From: Brevibacterium spongiae
GTDB lineage: Bacteria; Actinomycetota; Actinomycetes; Actinomycetales; Brevibacteriaceae
Direction: 5' to 3'
Length of the DNA stretch: 64,000 nucleotides
Assembly (NCBI RefSeq): GCF_026168515.1
Contig: NZ_CP093443.1
Location: 4,030,001 to 4,094,000, forward strand
Under the pieces are notes generated by a model. It was not told the DNA's origin, searched no databases, and saw nothing but the letters and a program-made list of their open reading frames with translations. A program made the translations under genes and the position numbers. Shown piece after piece: positions 35,993 to 43,699 of this stretch (the stretch's first letter is position 1; each line of letters starts with the position of its first letter).

Positions 35993-36138
35993 CGAGGACC
36001 TTTCGGTGACCGTCCCAGGCTGGGACGTGAAGAGCTGAAGACGAATGAAGTCGCTGGTGACAGGGTTGCCGGAGGCGCTGGTCGCGATTCGCTGCGCCGA
36101 CTGCCGACGTTGTCGGGACCACCGTAGCATTGTTTGGA

Positions 36139-36150
36139 AAGGCTTGCCTT
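36139..36150. promoter_or_regulatory. Candidate DtxR/IdeR-type iron box
   Basis: AAGGC-TT-GCCTT, flanked by AT-rich sequence (ACTAAAA on the right), partly matches the actinobacterial iron-repressor box TTAGGTTAGGCTAACCTAA in its AGGCT..CCT core. It lies between the divergent siderophore-binding lipoprotein and siderophore reductase genes, exactly where such a site is expected. The match is imperfect. Confidence 0.45.
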
Positions 36151-36218
36151 ACTAAAATGGGTTAGGGTGGTGATGCGGACGATTACACGTCCGCGACCGC
36201 ACTGCCCACGAACTCGAC

Positions 36219-36262
36219 GCGTCCCGCCGCCAGGGACGCACCCGAGACCCCCGGGTCTCGGG
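36219..36262 (+). other. Two tandem hairpins in the siderophore-reductase leader
   Basis: GCGTCCC-N7-GGGACGC (36219-36239) is followed at once by CCCGAGACCC-CC-GGGTCTCGGG (36241-36262), a ten-base perfect inverted repeat. The ribosome site GAAGGAG begins five bases later. As RNA the second would fold as an eight-pair stem with a six-base loop. It could limit ribosome access or be a DNA operator. Confidence 0.5.
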
Positions 36263-36278
36263 ATGTGAAGGAGAATCT

Positions 36279-37289
36279 GTGTCACGAGCTCCCATCGGCG
36301 CCTTCGAAGCCACGGTCCTGGCCGTCGAGGACCTCAGCCCGTCTTTCCGCCGCATCACGTTCGGCGGTGCCGGATTGCAGGCCTTCGGGCCGAACACCCA
36401 TCCGCGGGATCTGCGCATCAAACTCGTCATCCCACCGACGGGGGCGAGCGCGCCGGAGTTCGATCTGCCCGGCTTCCTCACCGAGCAGGAGGCGGCTGGA
36501 GTGTCCTGGTACCAGGCGTGGCTGCAGGTCGACCCGGCCGAGCGCGGCACCATGCGCACCTACACCGTGCGGGATTGGAGGGACGCCGACCGTGAGCTCG
36601 TCGTCGACATGATTCTGCACACCGATGCGAACGGGCATTCGGGTCCGGCCGCCCAGTGGGCCGAATCCGCCGAGGTGGGGCACCGTCTCCACATCATCGG
36701 ACCTTCGCGTGACTCCGAGACCCCGTGCGCCGGCATCGAGTTCGCCCCCGGCCATGCCCACCAGATCCTGCTCGCCGGTGACGAGACCGCGGTGCCCGCA
36801 ATCGCGTCGATCCTCGATTCGCTCAAGGACGGCCAGGCCCAGGGCAAGGCCGTTCTCGAGGTCCCGAGTCCCGCGGACATCATCGACATCGACGCCCCTG
36901 CCGGGTTCGAGATCGAGTGGCTGCCGCGCGGCGGGGCCGACGTCGGTGCACTCCTCGAACCCGCCGTCCGCGAGGCGGTGCGGTCGGAGACCCGAATCCC
37001 CGCCCAAGTGGGAGCCGGGCCCTCCGATGGGTCGGTTGCTCCGGTGCGGGAACTCGACGATGTCAACATCGACGAAGAGATCCTCTGGGATGTGCCCGCG
37101 GCCCTCACCGAGGCGGCCCAGGGCAGTTCGAGTGCGACGGAGAAGGGCGAGCGCCCGTTCTATGCCTGGATCGCCGGTGAGGCCGGACCCGTCAAACGGC
37201 TGCGCCGCTACCTTGTTCAGGAGGTCGGGGTCGACCGCAGACAGATCGCCTTCATGGGCTATTGGCGTCAGGGCAGAGCCGAGGGCTGA
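36279..37289 (+). CDS. Siderophore-interacting protein (ferric-siderophore reductase, FAD/NADPH)
   Basis: 336 residues, cytoplasmic SIP/ViuB family. N-terminal FAD-binding barrel ('SFRRITFGGAGL', 'GTMRTYTVRDWR', the RxYT motif) and a C-terminal NAD(P)H part ('FYAWIAGEAGPVKRLRRYLV', 'QIAFMGYWRQGRAE'). It releases iron from imported ferric siderophores by reduction. A long insert at about 235-275, acidic and low-complexity, is more than most family members have. Start is GTG 36279 with GAAGGAG upstream. Likely iron-repressed through the box in the divergent gap. Its last 22 bases overlap the convergent EamA gene. Confidence 0.9.
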   Translation: MSRAPIGAFEATVLAVEDLSPSFRRITFGGAGLQAFGPNTHPRDLRIKLVIPPTGASAPEFDLPGFLTEQEAAGVSWYQAWLQVDPAERGTMRTYTVRDWRDADRELVVDMILHTDANGHSGPAAQWAESAEVGHRLHIIGPSRDSETPCAGIEFAPGHAHQILLAGDETAVPAIASILDSLKDGQAQGKAVLEVPSPADIIDIDAPAGFEIEWLPRGGADVGALLEPAVREAVRSETRIPAQVGAGPSDGSVAPVRELDDVNIDEEILWDVPAALTEAAQGSSSATEKGERPFYAWIAGEAGPVKRLRRYLVQEVGVDRRQIAFMGYWRQGRAEG

Positions 37290-38233
37290 GATCGCGATCG
37301 GCGCAGAGCTCCGGCGATCTGCGGACCGATCGCCGTAGCCGCTCCGGCAAGGCACAGCACCCCGCCGGCCGCCGCCAGCGGAGGCGGAACTTCTCCGAGG
37401 ACGATCCAGGCCAGGAGGACGACGATGGCGGGGACCACGAGGCTCGAGGAGCTGAGCAGTCCCGCCGGAAGGTGCTTGAGCGCATAGCCCCAGAGGTTGA
37501 AGGCGATGGCCGTGGGCACCACCCCGAGGTAGACCACCTGAAGCGTCATGTTCAGAGGTGCCGCAGCCACCTCGGTGACGAGCGCAGGGGCGAAGACGAG
37601 GCTGGCCAGGGCACCGACGAAGATTCCCGCCCATGTGACCGTCACCGAATCCTCGCGGGAGAGGAAGTGCTTCTGCAGCAGCACGCAGCTCGCGTAGAGC
37701 AGTGCCGCGACGAGGCTGAGGACGAGACCGCCGACGGTGAAGAACCCGGTGAACGTGGCGGCTGTGATCATTCCGATTCCGAGCAGGGAGACGATGATTC
37801 CGATGATCAGGCGCTTCGGCAGGCCTTCGCCGAGGACGAGGCCCGCGAAGACGGCGATGATGAGCGGGGCGATGTTCACGATCATCGCGGCAGTGCCGGC
37901 GTCGATGGACTTCTCGGCGGCGTTGAGGACGACGACGTAGACGGCGAACCAGGCGACTCCCCAGAGGATCATGATCAGCCAGGTGACTTTGCCGGAGGGG
38001 AACCTCGGGCGGCGGAAGAGCATCCAGACGGAGAGCACGAGGGCAGCGGAGGCGCCACGCAGCAGGGCCATCGGTCCGGGCGAGAAGGCCTCGCCGGCGT
38101 CACGGATGACGACGAACGACGACGCCCAGAAGGTCATGGTCAGCAGCGCCGCGATCCACGGCAGTCCGCGTGGTGCCGTCTTCGGCTCCGGGTTCGGCAT
38201 CGAGGTTCGAAGACTGTCCTCAGAACTTTTCAT
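37268..38233 (-). CDS. EamA/DMT-family transporter
   Basis: 321 residues with ten membrane helices in two EamA repeats: 'WIAALLTMTFWASSFVVIRD' and 'PLALLRG'-like start of the first, 'LLYASCVLLQKHFLSRE' in the second, and the closing 'PLAAAGGVLCLAGAATAIG'. Such proteins usually export amino acids, nucleosides or other metabolites. ATG 38233 has no ribosome site, but AATAAT ends seven bases before it on the minus strand, suggesting a leaderless mRNA; ATG 38200 is an alternative. It is divergent from a LysR gene with a small operator between, so it is likely its target. Confidence 0.85.
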   Translation of the reverse strand: MKSSEDSLRTSMPNPEPKTAPRGLPWIAALLTMTFWASSFVVIRDAGEAFSPGPMALLRGASAALVLSVWMLFRRPRFPSGKVTWLIMILWGVAWFAVYVVVLNAAEKSIDAGTAAMIVNIAPLIIAVFAGLVLGEGLPKRLIIGIIVSLLGIGMITAATFTGFFTVGGLVLSLVAALLYASCVLLQKHFLSREDSVTVTWAGIFVGALASLVFAPALVTEVAAAPLNMTLQVVYLGVVPTAIAFNLWGYALKHLPAGLLSSSSLVVPAIVVLLAWIVLGEVPPPLAAAGGVLCLAGAATAIGPQIAGALRRSRSQPSALP

Positions 38234-38279
38234 ATCAACGATTATTCGACGTTCGACTATGAAACGAAAGCGCACACCA

Positions 38280-38309
38280 TTGCACAACTGTGCGCAGAAT
38301 CCGTACAGT
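38280..38309 (+). promoter_or_regulatory. Leaderless promoter of the LysR gene with operator palindrome
   Basis: TTGCAC (38280-38285) and TACAGT (38304-38309) are 18 bases apart and end six bases before the LysR start codon, fitting a leaderless transcript. GCACA-AC-TGTGC (38282-38293), an inverted repeat over the -35 box, is a likely self-repression site and may also serve the divergent EamA gene. Confidence 0.55.
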
Positions 38310-38315
38310 GCGAGC

Positions 38316-39200
38316 ATGCACAACGTCGCCCACCTGCAGTCGTTCAAGTCCGTCGCCCTGACCGGGTCGGTGCGCTCGGCCGCGCAGCATCTCGGCCTCT
38401 CTCCCTCAGCGGTCAGTCATCATCTCAAACTCCTCGAGCAGGAGACCGGCCTGACGCTGTTTCGACGACAGGGCCGCGGTCTGTGCCTGACCGACACGGG
38501 CTCGGCGATCATGGCTGACGTTGACTCAGTGCTCGAGAGTTCGGGGCGGTTGGGACAGCGCATCTCCGACCTGCAGGAGAATCGAATCGGACGCCTGTCG
38601 ATCGGCTATTTCGCGACGGCCGGCACACGATGGCTGCCGGAACTGGTGGCCTACCTCGAGAACCGCCACCCCGATGTCACCGTGCAGCTCAATCTCAGCG
38701 AGGGACCGTGGACCGAGTTTCACTCGGACCTGCACGTGGTGGTCTCGGAGACCGCGACACCGGTGTTCCCACCGCAGGTCGAAGGCCACTTCCTCACCGA
38801 GGACCCCTATGTGGTGGCAGTGCCGGACGATCATCCCCTGGCGTCCCGCACGGAGGTGGGCCTCAGCGAACTCGAGGACCTCCCCTGGATCGACAACGAC
38901 ACCGGCGGCGGCCCGTGCCGAACGATCCTCTTCGATGCCTGCGCACGCGCGGGTGTGCGGATCCACTTCAAGCATGAGGCTCACAGCTTCGTCACCGCCC
39001 TGCACATGGTCAGCCGGGGACTCGGCCTGACACTGCTGCCCAGACTCGGCGTCGAACCTCTGCCTCCCGGGGTGACCATCATCCCGTTGGCAGCACCGAA
39101 GCCGATCCGCTATATCCACGCGATCAGCGACCCGGGCCACCCGCAGCAGGATCTCATCGCCGATGCGATCACGGCTCTGTGCGAGCTCGCCAACAGCTGA
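38316..39200 (+). CDS. LysR-family regulator divergent from the EamA transporter
   Basis: 294 residues. Helix-turn-helix in the first 60 residues ('SFKSVALTGSVRSAAQHLGLSPSAVSHHL' in form), then the effector domain ('GRLSIGYFATAGTRWLPELVAYL', 'FVTALHMVSRGLGLTLLPRLG'). Leaderless start at ATG 38316, right after a -35/-10 pair. The divergent gene encodes a probable exporter, the classic LysR-exporter pairing, so the ligand may be an amino acid; this is inference. Confidence 0.85.
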   Translation: MHNVAHLQSFKSVALTGSVRSAAQHLGLSPSAVSHHLKLLEQETGLTLFRRQGRGLCLTDTGSAIMADVDSVLESSGRLGQRISDLQENRIGRLSIGYFATAGTRWLPELVAYLENRHPDVTVQLNLSEGPWTEFHSDLHVVVSETATPVFPPQVEGHFLTEDPYVVAVPDDHPLASRTEVGLSELEDLPWIDNDTGGGPCRTILFDACARAGVRIHFKHEAHSFVTALHMVSRGLGLTLLPRLGVEPLPPGVTIIPLAAPKPIRYIHAISDPGHPQQDLIADAITALCELANS

Positions 39201-39223
39201 CGGTCACCACGCAGCCCGGTGGG

Positions 39224-39286
39224 GCGGAGTCACTGCCCGGCTGAGCGGAGTCGCCTGCCCGGTGAGACGAAGTCGCTCCGCTCAGA
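39224..39286. repeat. Three 21-base tandem repeats with a 10-bp stem between convergent genes
   Basis: Three imperfect units, each close to GCGGAGTC-(A/G)C-CTGCCCGG-TGA, run through the gap between the LysR stop and the GlcD-like stop. The outer ends CTGAGCGGAG (39241-39250) and CTCCGCTCAG (39276-39285) pair perfectly, with a 25-base loop, and the right arm contains the GlcD-like stop codon. Possibly a two-way terminator born from repeat expansion. Confidence 0.5.
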
Positions 39287-40697
39287 TCTCGGCGAGCATC
39301 TTGCCCGGGTTGAGGATGCCCAACGGGTCGAGCGCGTTCTTCACCGCCAGCTGGATGCGGCGGGAGCCTTCGTCGAGTTCGTTCGGCAGCCAGGCGCGTT
39401 TGAGGAACCCGACCCCGTGCTCGCCGGTGATCGTGCCCCCGAGGTCGAGGCCCACGCGCATGATCTCTTCGAAGATCTCCTGCGCCTTCGCTGTTTCCGC
39501 CTCGTCGCCGGAGTCGAAGAACACCGAGGGGTGCATGTTCCCGTCCCCGGCGTGGGCGACAAGGGCGATCTCGAGGCCGGAGGTCTCACGCAGCTCGGCC
39601 AGACGGTCGCAGAATTCCGGCACGGCGGTGCGCGGCAGGCACACATCGTCGAGCAGCTGACCGCCGCCGTGGGCGTTCGCGAACTTCTCATACGCGGGCT
39701 GGATCATTCGCCGGGCGGTGATGAGGGCCGCGGAGTCGGTCGGGTCATCGGAGTACGCGACGTCGATGGCACCGCAGCGGCGGGCCACCTCGGCGAAGGT
39801 CTCCATCGCCGCTTCGGACTCGCTCGGATTCTCATCGACCTGCATGATGAGCATCGCTCCGGCCTCGGAGTCGAGGCCGAAGTCACCGTAGTCGTTGAGC
39901 ATGCGCAGGCTCGCCCCGTCGAGGAATTCGAGCAGGCTGGGCACCCCGCCTCCGGCCATGAAGTCGGCCACGGTCTGCAGTCCGCTGCGCTCGTTCGGGA
40001 AGGTCGCGATCGCGGTGAACGGATCCGGCAGAGCGGGCACGAGGCGCAGCGTCGCCTCGACGACGATGCCCAGGGTGCCCTCGGAGCCGATGAACAGGTG
40101 GCGCATATCGAGCCCGGCCACGCCTTTGGCGGTCTGCGGGCCGAGCGTGGTGAGGGTCCCGTCGGCGAGCACAACCTTGAGTGAACGGACGTAGTCCCTG
40201 GTCACACCGTATTTAACGCAGCACAGTCCGCCTGCGTTCGTCGCGATGTTCCCACCGATCGACGACAGTGCCACCGAGCCCGGATCGGGCGGGTAGGACA
40301 GCCCGAACGGGGCGAGATGGTCTTTGAGGCCCTGGTTGATGATGCCCGGTTGGACGGTGACGAGGCGTTCGGCCTCGTTCACGGACATGACGTCCTTCAT
40401 CTTCGACACGTTGAGCAGGATCGCCCCGGGTGAGGCGTTCGCCCCGCCTGAGATCCCCGACCGCGCGCCCTGCGGGACGACGGGGATGCGATGCTCGGTG
40501 GCAAACCGCATGACCTCTTGGACGTCCTTCGCCGAGGCAACCCTGACCAGGGCGATCGCACCCTCACGTGGGCAGAACAGGGCTTCGTCGCTCGAATGGG
40601 CGTCGATGACATCGGGATCCGTCGTCAGCGCACCCGGACTCAGCCGGGCGATGAGATCCGCGAAGTCGACTGTTTCCGATGGCGTGGCAATGGACAA
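39282..40697 (-). CDS. glcD: FAD-binding 2-hydroxyacid dehydrogenase, GlcD/D-lactate dehydrogenase type
   Basis: 471 residues. N-terminal PCMH FAD-binding domain ('VVPQGARSGISGGANASPGA', 'DPGSVALSSIGGNIATNAGG') and C-terminal FAD-oxidase domain ('IALVAHAGDGNMHPSVFFD', 'GTITGEHGVGFLKR'). This is the GlcD/Dld group, oxidising glycolate or D-lactate to glyoxylate or pyruvate. The GlcE and GlcF partners of glycolate oxidase are not beside it, so a stand-alone D-lactate or D-2-hydroxyacid dehydrogenase is as likely. It is nine bases downstream of the MFS gene and surely co-transcribed, so the carrier may import its substrate. Confidence 0.85.
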   Translation of the reverse strand: MSIATPSETVDFADLIARLSPGALTTDPDVIDAHSSDEALFCPREGAIALVRVASAKDVQEVMRFATEHRIPVVPQGARSGISGGANASPGAILLNVSKMKDVMSVNEAERLVTVQPGIINQGLKDHLAPFGLSYPPDPGSVALSSIGGNIATNAGGLCCVKYGVTRDYVRSLKVVLADGTLTTLGPQTAKGVAGLDMRHLFIGSEGTLGIVVEATLRLVPALPDPFTAIATFPNERSGLQTVADFMAGGGVPSLLEFLDGASLRMLNDYGDFGLDSEAGAMLIMQVDENPSESEAAMETFAEVARRCGAIDVAYSDDPTDSAALITARRMIQPAYEKFANAHGGGQLLDDVCLPRTAVPEFCDRLAELRETSGLEIALVAHAGDGNMHPSVFFDSGDEAETAKAQEIFEEIMRVGLDLGGTITGEHGVGFLKRAWLPNELDEGSRRIQLAVKNALDPLGILNPGKMLAEI

Positions 40698-40706
40698 GAA
40701 GTCTCC

Positions 40707-42071
40707 TCAGTTCGGCGTGGTTTTCACACTATCGGGTGCCGGGGCCGCCTTGAGGATGAGGGTGACGATTCCGGCGGCCACCATCGCGGCTCCGACGACC
40801 CACATGCCCGCGTTCTGGGTGCCGGTGAGGTCGGCGAGCCAGCCCGTGATGTAGGGGGCGAAGAACCCGGCCGAGTTGCCCAAGGAGTTGATGAGTGCGA
40901 GCCCGGCGGCGGCTCCGGCACCGGCGAGGAAGGTCTGCGGCAGCGGCCAGAACGTCGGCAGGGCCGCGCAGATCGCCATGCAGGTGATCGTGACGGCGAT
41001 CATCGTCGTGAACGGGGAGGACAGATAGAGCGCGATCGGGATCGCCACGCCGCCGACGAACAGCGGGAGGGCCACGTGCCATACCCGCTCGCCGCTGCGG
41101 TCGCCGTGACGGGACCAGAAGTACATGGCCAGCGCGCCGAAGATATAGGGGATGGCGGTGATGAAGCCGATCTGGACGATCGAGTACTCGACGCCGAAGG
41201 TCTCCTGGAAACCGGAGATGATCGTCGGTAGGAAGAAGCTCATCGCGTAGAGGCCGTAGACCATGCCGAAGTAGACGAAGGACAACGCCCACACGCGCGG
41301 CTGCAGCAGGGAGCGGCGGACCGGGTAGTGGAAGGTCTCTGCTTTGCCCTTCTCCTCGGCGTCCATCGTCGCCTGCAGCCAGTTGCGCTCTTCGGCGCTC
41401 AGCCATTTCGCGTCGCGCGGGTGGTCGGTGAGGTAGAAGAGGCACATGATGCCCAGCAGAACGGCCGGCACGCCTTCGATGATGAACATGAACCGCCAGC
41501 CGGCGAAGTTCTCAAAGATCGCGTTGCCGCTGGAGATCAGCCACGAGGACAGAGGCGTGCCGATGACGCTGGAGAGCGGGATCGCGAGCATGAACAGGGC
41601 GGTTGCCCGGGCGCGCATCGAGGTCGGGAACCAGTAGGTGAGGTAGAGGATGACGCCGGGGAAGAATCCCGCCTCGGCGACACCGAGGACGAACCGCAGC
41701 ACGTAGAGCCAGCCGTGGTTGGGCACGAAGGCCATGGCGGCGGCGACGATGCCCCAGCTGATGAGGATGCGGGCGAGCCAGATGCGGGCACCGAACTTGT
41801 GCAGGGCGAGGTTCGAGGGCACCTCGAGGATGAGGTAGCCGAAGAAGAAGATGCCCGCTGCGAAGCCGAACTGGGTCGCGGTCATCGCGAGGTCTTCGTT
41901 CATTCCGCCGGGGCCGGCGATGCCGAGGTTCGTGCGGTCGAGGTAGTTGATGAAGTACATCGCGATGATGAACGGAATGAGGCGGACGAGCACCTTGCGC
42001 AGGGTCCGCTTCTCCATTGCCGAATCGGCGGGGGTCGCTCCGCCCACGGATGGGCTCACCTCGGATGACAT
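40707..42071 (-). CDS. MFS transporter, anion:cation symporter (ACS) family
   Basis: 454 residues with 12 helices. ACS hallmarks are 'FIIAMYFINYLDRTNLGIAG' in helix 1 and 'SWGIVAAAMAFVPNHGWLYVLRFVLGVAEAGFFPG' in form in helices 4-5. Carriers of this family import organic anions such as tartrate, glucarate or hydroxy-acids with protons. ATG 42071 has AAGGAG seven bases upstream; the longer frame is without a ribosome site. It precedes the glcD-like gene and likely brings in a 2-hydroxyacid for it. Confidence 0.87.
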   Translation of the reverse strand: MSSEVSPSVGGATPADSAMEKRTLRKVLVRLIPFIIAMYFINYLDRTNLGIAGPGGMNEDLAMTATQFGFAAGIFFFGYLILEVPSNLALHKFGARIWLARILISWGIVAAAMAFVPNHGWLYVLRFVLGVAEAGFFPGVILYLTYWFPTSMRARATALFMLAIPLSSVIGTPLSSWLISSGNAIFENFAGWRFMFIIEGVPAVLLGIMCLFYLTDHPRDAKWLSAEERNWLQATMDAEEKGKAETFHYPVRRSLLQPRVWALSFVYFGMVYGLYAMSFFLPTIISGFQETFGVEYSIVQIGFITAIPYIFGALAMYFWSRHGDRSGERVWHVALPLFVGGVAIPIALYLSSPFTTMIAVTITCMAICAALPTFWPLPQTFLAGAGAAAGLALINSLGNSAGFFAPYITGWLADLTGTQNAGMWVVGAAMVAAGIVTLILKAAPAPDSVKTTPN

Positions 42072-42253
42072 GTGATCTCCTTCGATCAGGACCGGCCACG
42101 GCGGCGGCTCGGGTCGTGCCGCGATGGCGGCAGTCGGCGCATTACGGAAACACATTACGACAGCGCGCCCGGCTCGCCTAGAGTTCGGACGCGAAGTACC
42201 GAATACCGGGACGGTGACTGGGCGCCGGAGCTGCGCATGATTGCAGACCAGCG

Positions 42254-42305
42254 GGTTCAAAGTGCGGGCGCGGTGAATCTGATCGGGGCGTCCGCACTTT
42301 GAACC
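42254..42305. terminator. 14-bp inverted repeat downstream of the PucR gene
   Basis: GGTTCAAAGTGCGG (42254-42267) pairs perfectly with its complement at 42292-42305; a G-T and three more pairs extend the stem inward. It lies about 40 bases past the stop of the minus-strand PucR gene and about 180 bases before the ACS transporter start. There is no T-run, so it may be a terminator or a two-sided protein site. Confidence 0.5.
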
Positions 42306-42344
42306 AGTTGATGCGCCTCTGCTGCGACACCGCCGCGCCCCAGC

Positions 42345-43514
42345 TCACGCCCATCCGACGACGAGGCGGGCCGCCTCGGCGGGGATCATCGGGTCGACTC
42401 CGGTGAGTTCGGCGAAACGGCGCAGCCGGTTGGCCACGGTGTTGCGGTGGCAGAACAGAGCTGCCGCCGAGTCACCGATGCTTCCCGAGGCGAGGTAGAC
42501 CCGCACCGCCTCGATGAGACGCTCCCGCTCGACCGGCCCGCAGTGGGCAAGCGCCGATTCGACATCGGCGAGGATCGGGTTGCCCGCCGCGTTGAGCGAC
42601 CGGGCAGCCAACCTCGCCCACCCACGTCGCCACGTCATCGCGGACGTCTCATCAGGGCCGATGACGTCGGCGAGGTCTCGTGCCGTCAGCGCCGAACGGC
42701 GCAGAGCCCCGATGCTCTCGGCACGCACATATCCGACCCGCGCCTCGGCGACTCTGCGGGTGAGCTCGCCGGGAGACTCGGGGGCGACCGTGAACGCGAT
42801 GAGAACCTCGCCGAGGTGGTGCGTGAACATGGTCCCGCCTGCGCGGGCATGATCGGAGATGAGGACGCGCAGCGCTCGGACATCGTCCCCGGTGGCGGCG
42901 ATGACGAGCAGCGGGGAATCCACGTCGAGGCCGAGGCCCGCCGCGATCGTCGACAGACGTTCGCCGGTCGGGTCCGGATCGTCGAAGAGGCTGGCGATGA
43001 GGCCGGCGTGCACCGAGAACTCCTCGGCCCGCATCCGTGCGAGCTCAGCCGTGTAGGCCTGTTGGACCTGGGAGACGTATTCGTCGACGGTGGAGAGGAC
43101 GATGCCGGTGTGGCGGATGACGAGTTCCGCATCATCCTGGCTCGCCACCCGGGTGAGCACCTCCCACAGCACGTTGAAGTCGTGACGAATCGCTGTCATC
43201 AGCGCCTCCAGCGGAATGCCGGCACGTGCCCGGGAGACCCCGACCTCCGTCGAGACGGCGACCGGCCCGTCGAAGCCGCCGGCTCGCAGCCCCTCGATGA
43301 GGGTGGAGAACGACAGCCGCCCGGTCCGGCGCAGCTCCGAGACCGGGATCGGGGCGGGATCGTAGCCGGAGACCGTGACCACGCGGGTCATGAATCTCTC
43401 GGTCAGCTCGTCGAGGTCGAGGGCATCGAGGAGTTCGAGCCAGCGCCGCTCGTCTCCGGGTTCCGGTCTGTCCCGCAGCTGTCGTGTACCCGCAAATCCG
43501 TCATGCTCATCCAT
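42345..43514 (-). CDS. PucR/CdaR-family transcriptional regulator
   Basis: 389 residues. N-terminal helical sensor region resembling RsbR-type modules ('ELTERFMTRVVTVSGY', 'IPLEALMTAIRHDFNVLWEVL'), a GGDEF-like linker, and the PucR C-terminal helix-turn-helix ('LIEAVRVYLASGSIGDSAAALFCHRNTVANRLRRFAELTG' in form). ATG 43514 starts a compact protein. The ribosome site is poor. It is divergent from the MHS transporter/TPP enzyme/hydrolase operon, which it probably controls; PucR proteins often govern nitrogen or purine use, but the ligand here is unknown. Confidence 0.83.
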   Translation of the reverse strand: MDEHDGFAGTRQLRDRPEPGDERRWLELLDALDLDELTERFMTRVVTVSGYDPAPIPVSELRRTGRLSFSTLIEGLRAGGFDGPVAVSTEVGVSRARAGIPLEALMTAIRHDFNVLWEVLTRVASQDDAELVIRHTGIVLSTVDEYVSQVQQAYTAELARMRAEEFSVHAGLIASLFDDPDPTGERLSTIAAGLGLDVDSPLLVIAATGDDVRALRVLISDHARAGGTMFTHHLGEVLIAFTVAPESPGELTRRVAEARVGYVRAESIGALRRSALTARDLADVIGPDETSAMTWRRGWARLAARSLNAAGNPILADVESALAHCGPVERERLIEAVRVYLASGSIGDSAAALFCHRNTVANRLRRFAELTGVDPMIPAEAARLVVGWA

Positions 43515-43530
43515 CACACACCCAAGAGTA

Positions 43531-43544
43531 TGTGCATGTGCACA
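43531..43544. promoter_or_regulatory. Perfect palindrome in the divergent gap
   Basis: TGTGCA-TG-TGCACA, 17 bases before the PucR start codon and about 155 bases before the MHS transporter start. It is the only strong palindrome in this gap and a good operator candidate for the divergent pair. Confidence 0.5.
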
Positions 43545-43699
43545 AGCGCAGTCAGATTTTCGGCGACAAATGCGCCTGGAAAAGAACATGTGACACTCTG
43601 TAAGGTCGAAACCTGCCGGTCGATCACAACGACCGGTGCACTACCTGCAACTGGATGCGGCCGGCCCGGCCCCGATCCCACTACTCGACGGAGAGAACC

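Noticed and set aside
38240..38275. TTCGACG-TTCGA pair as a palindrome between the EamA and LysR genes
   Set aside because: It is a short direct repeat, not symmetric, and weaker than the GCACA-N2-TGTGC palindrome beside it.
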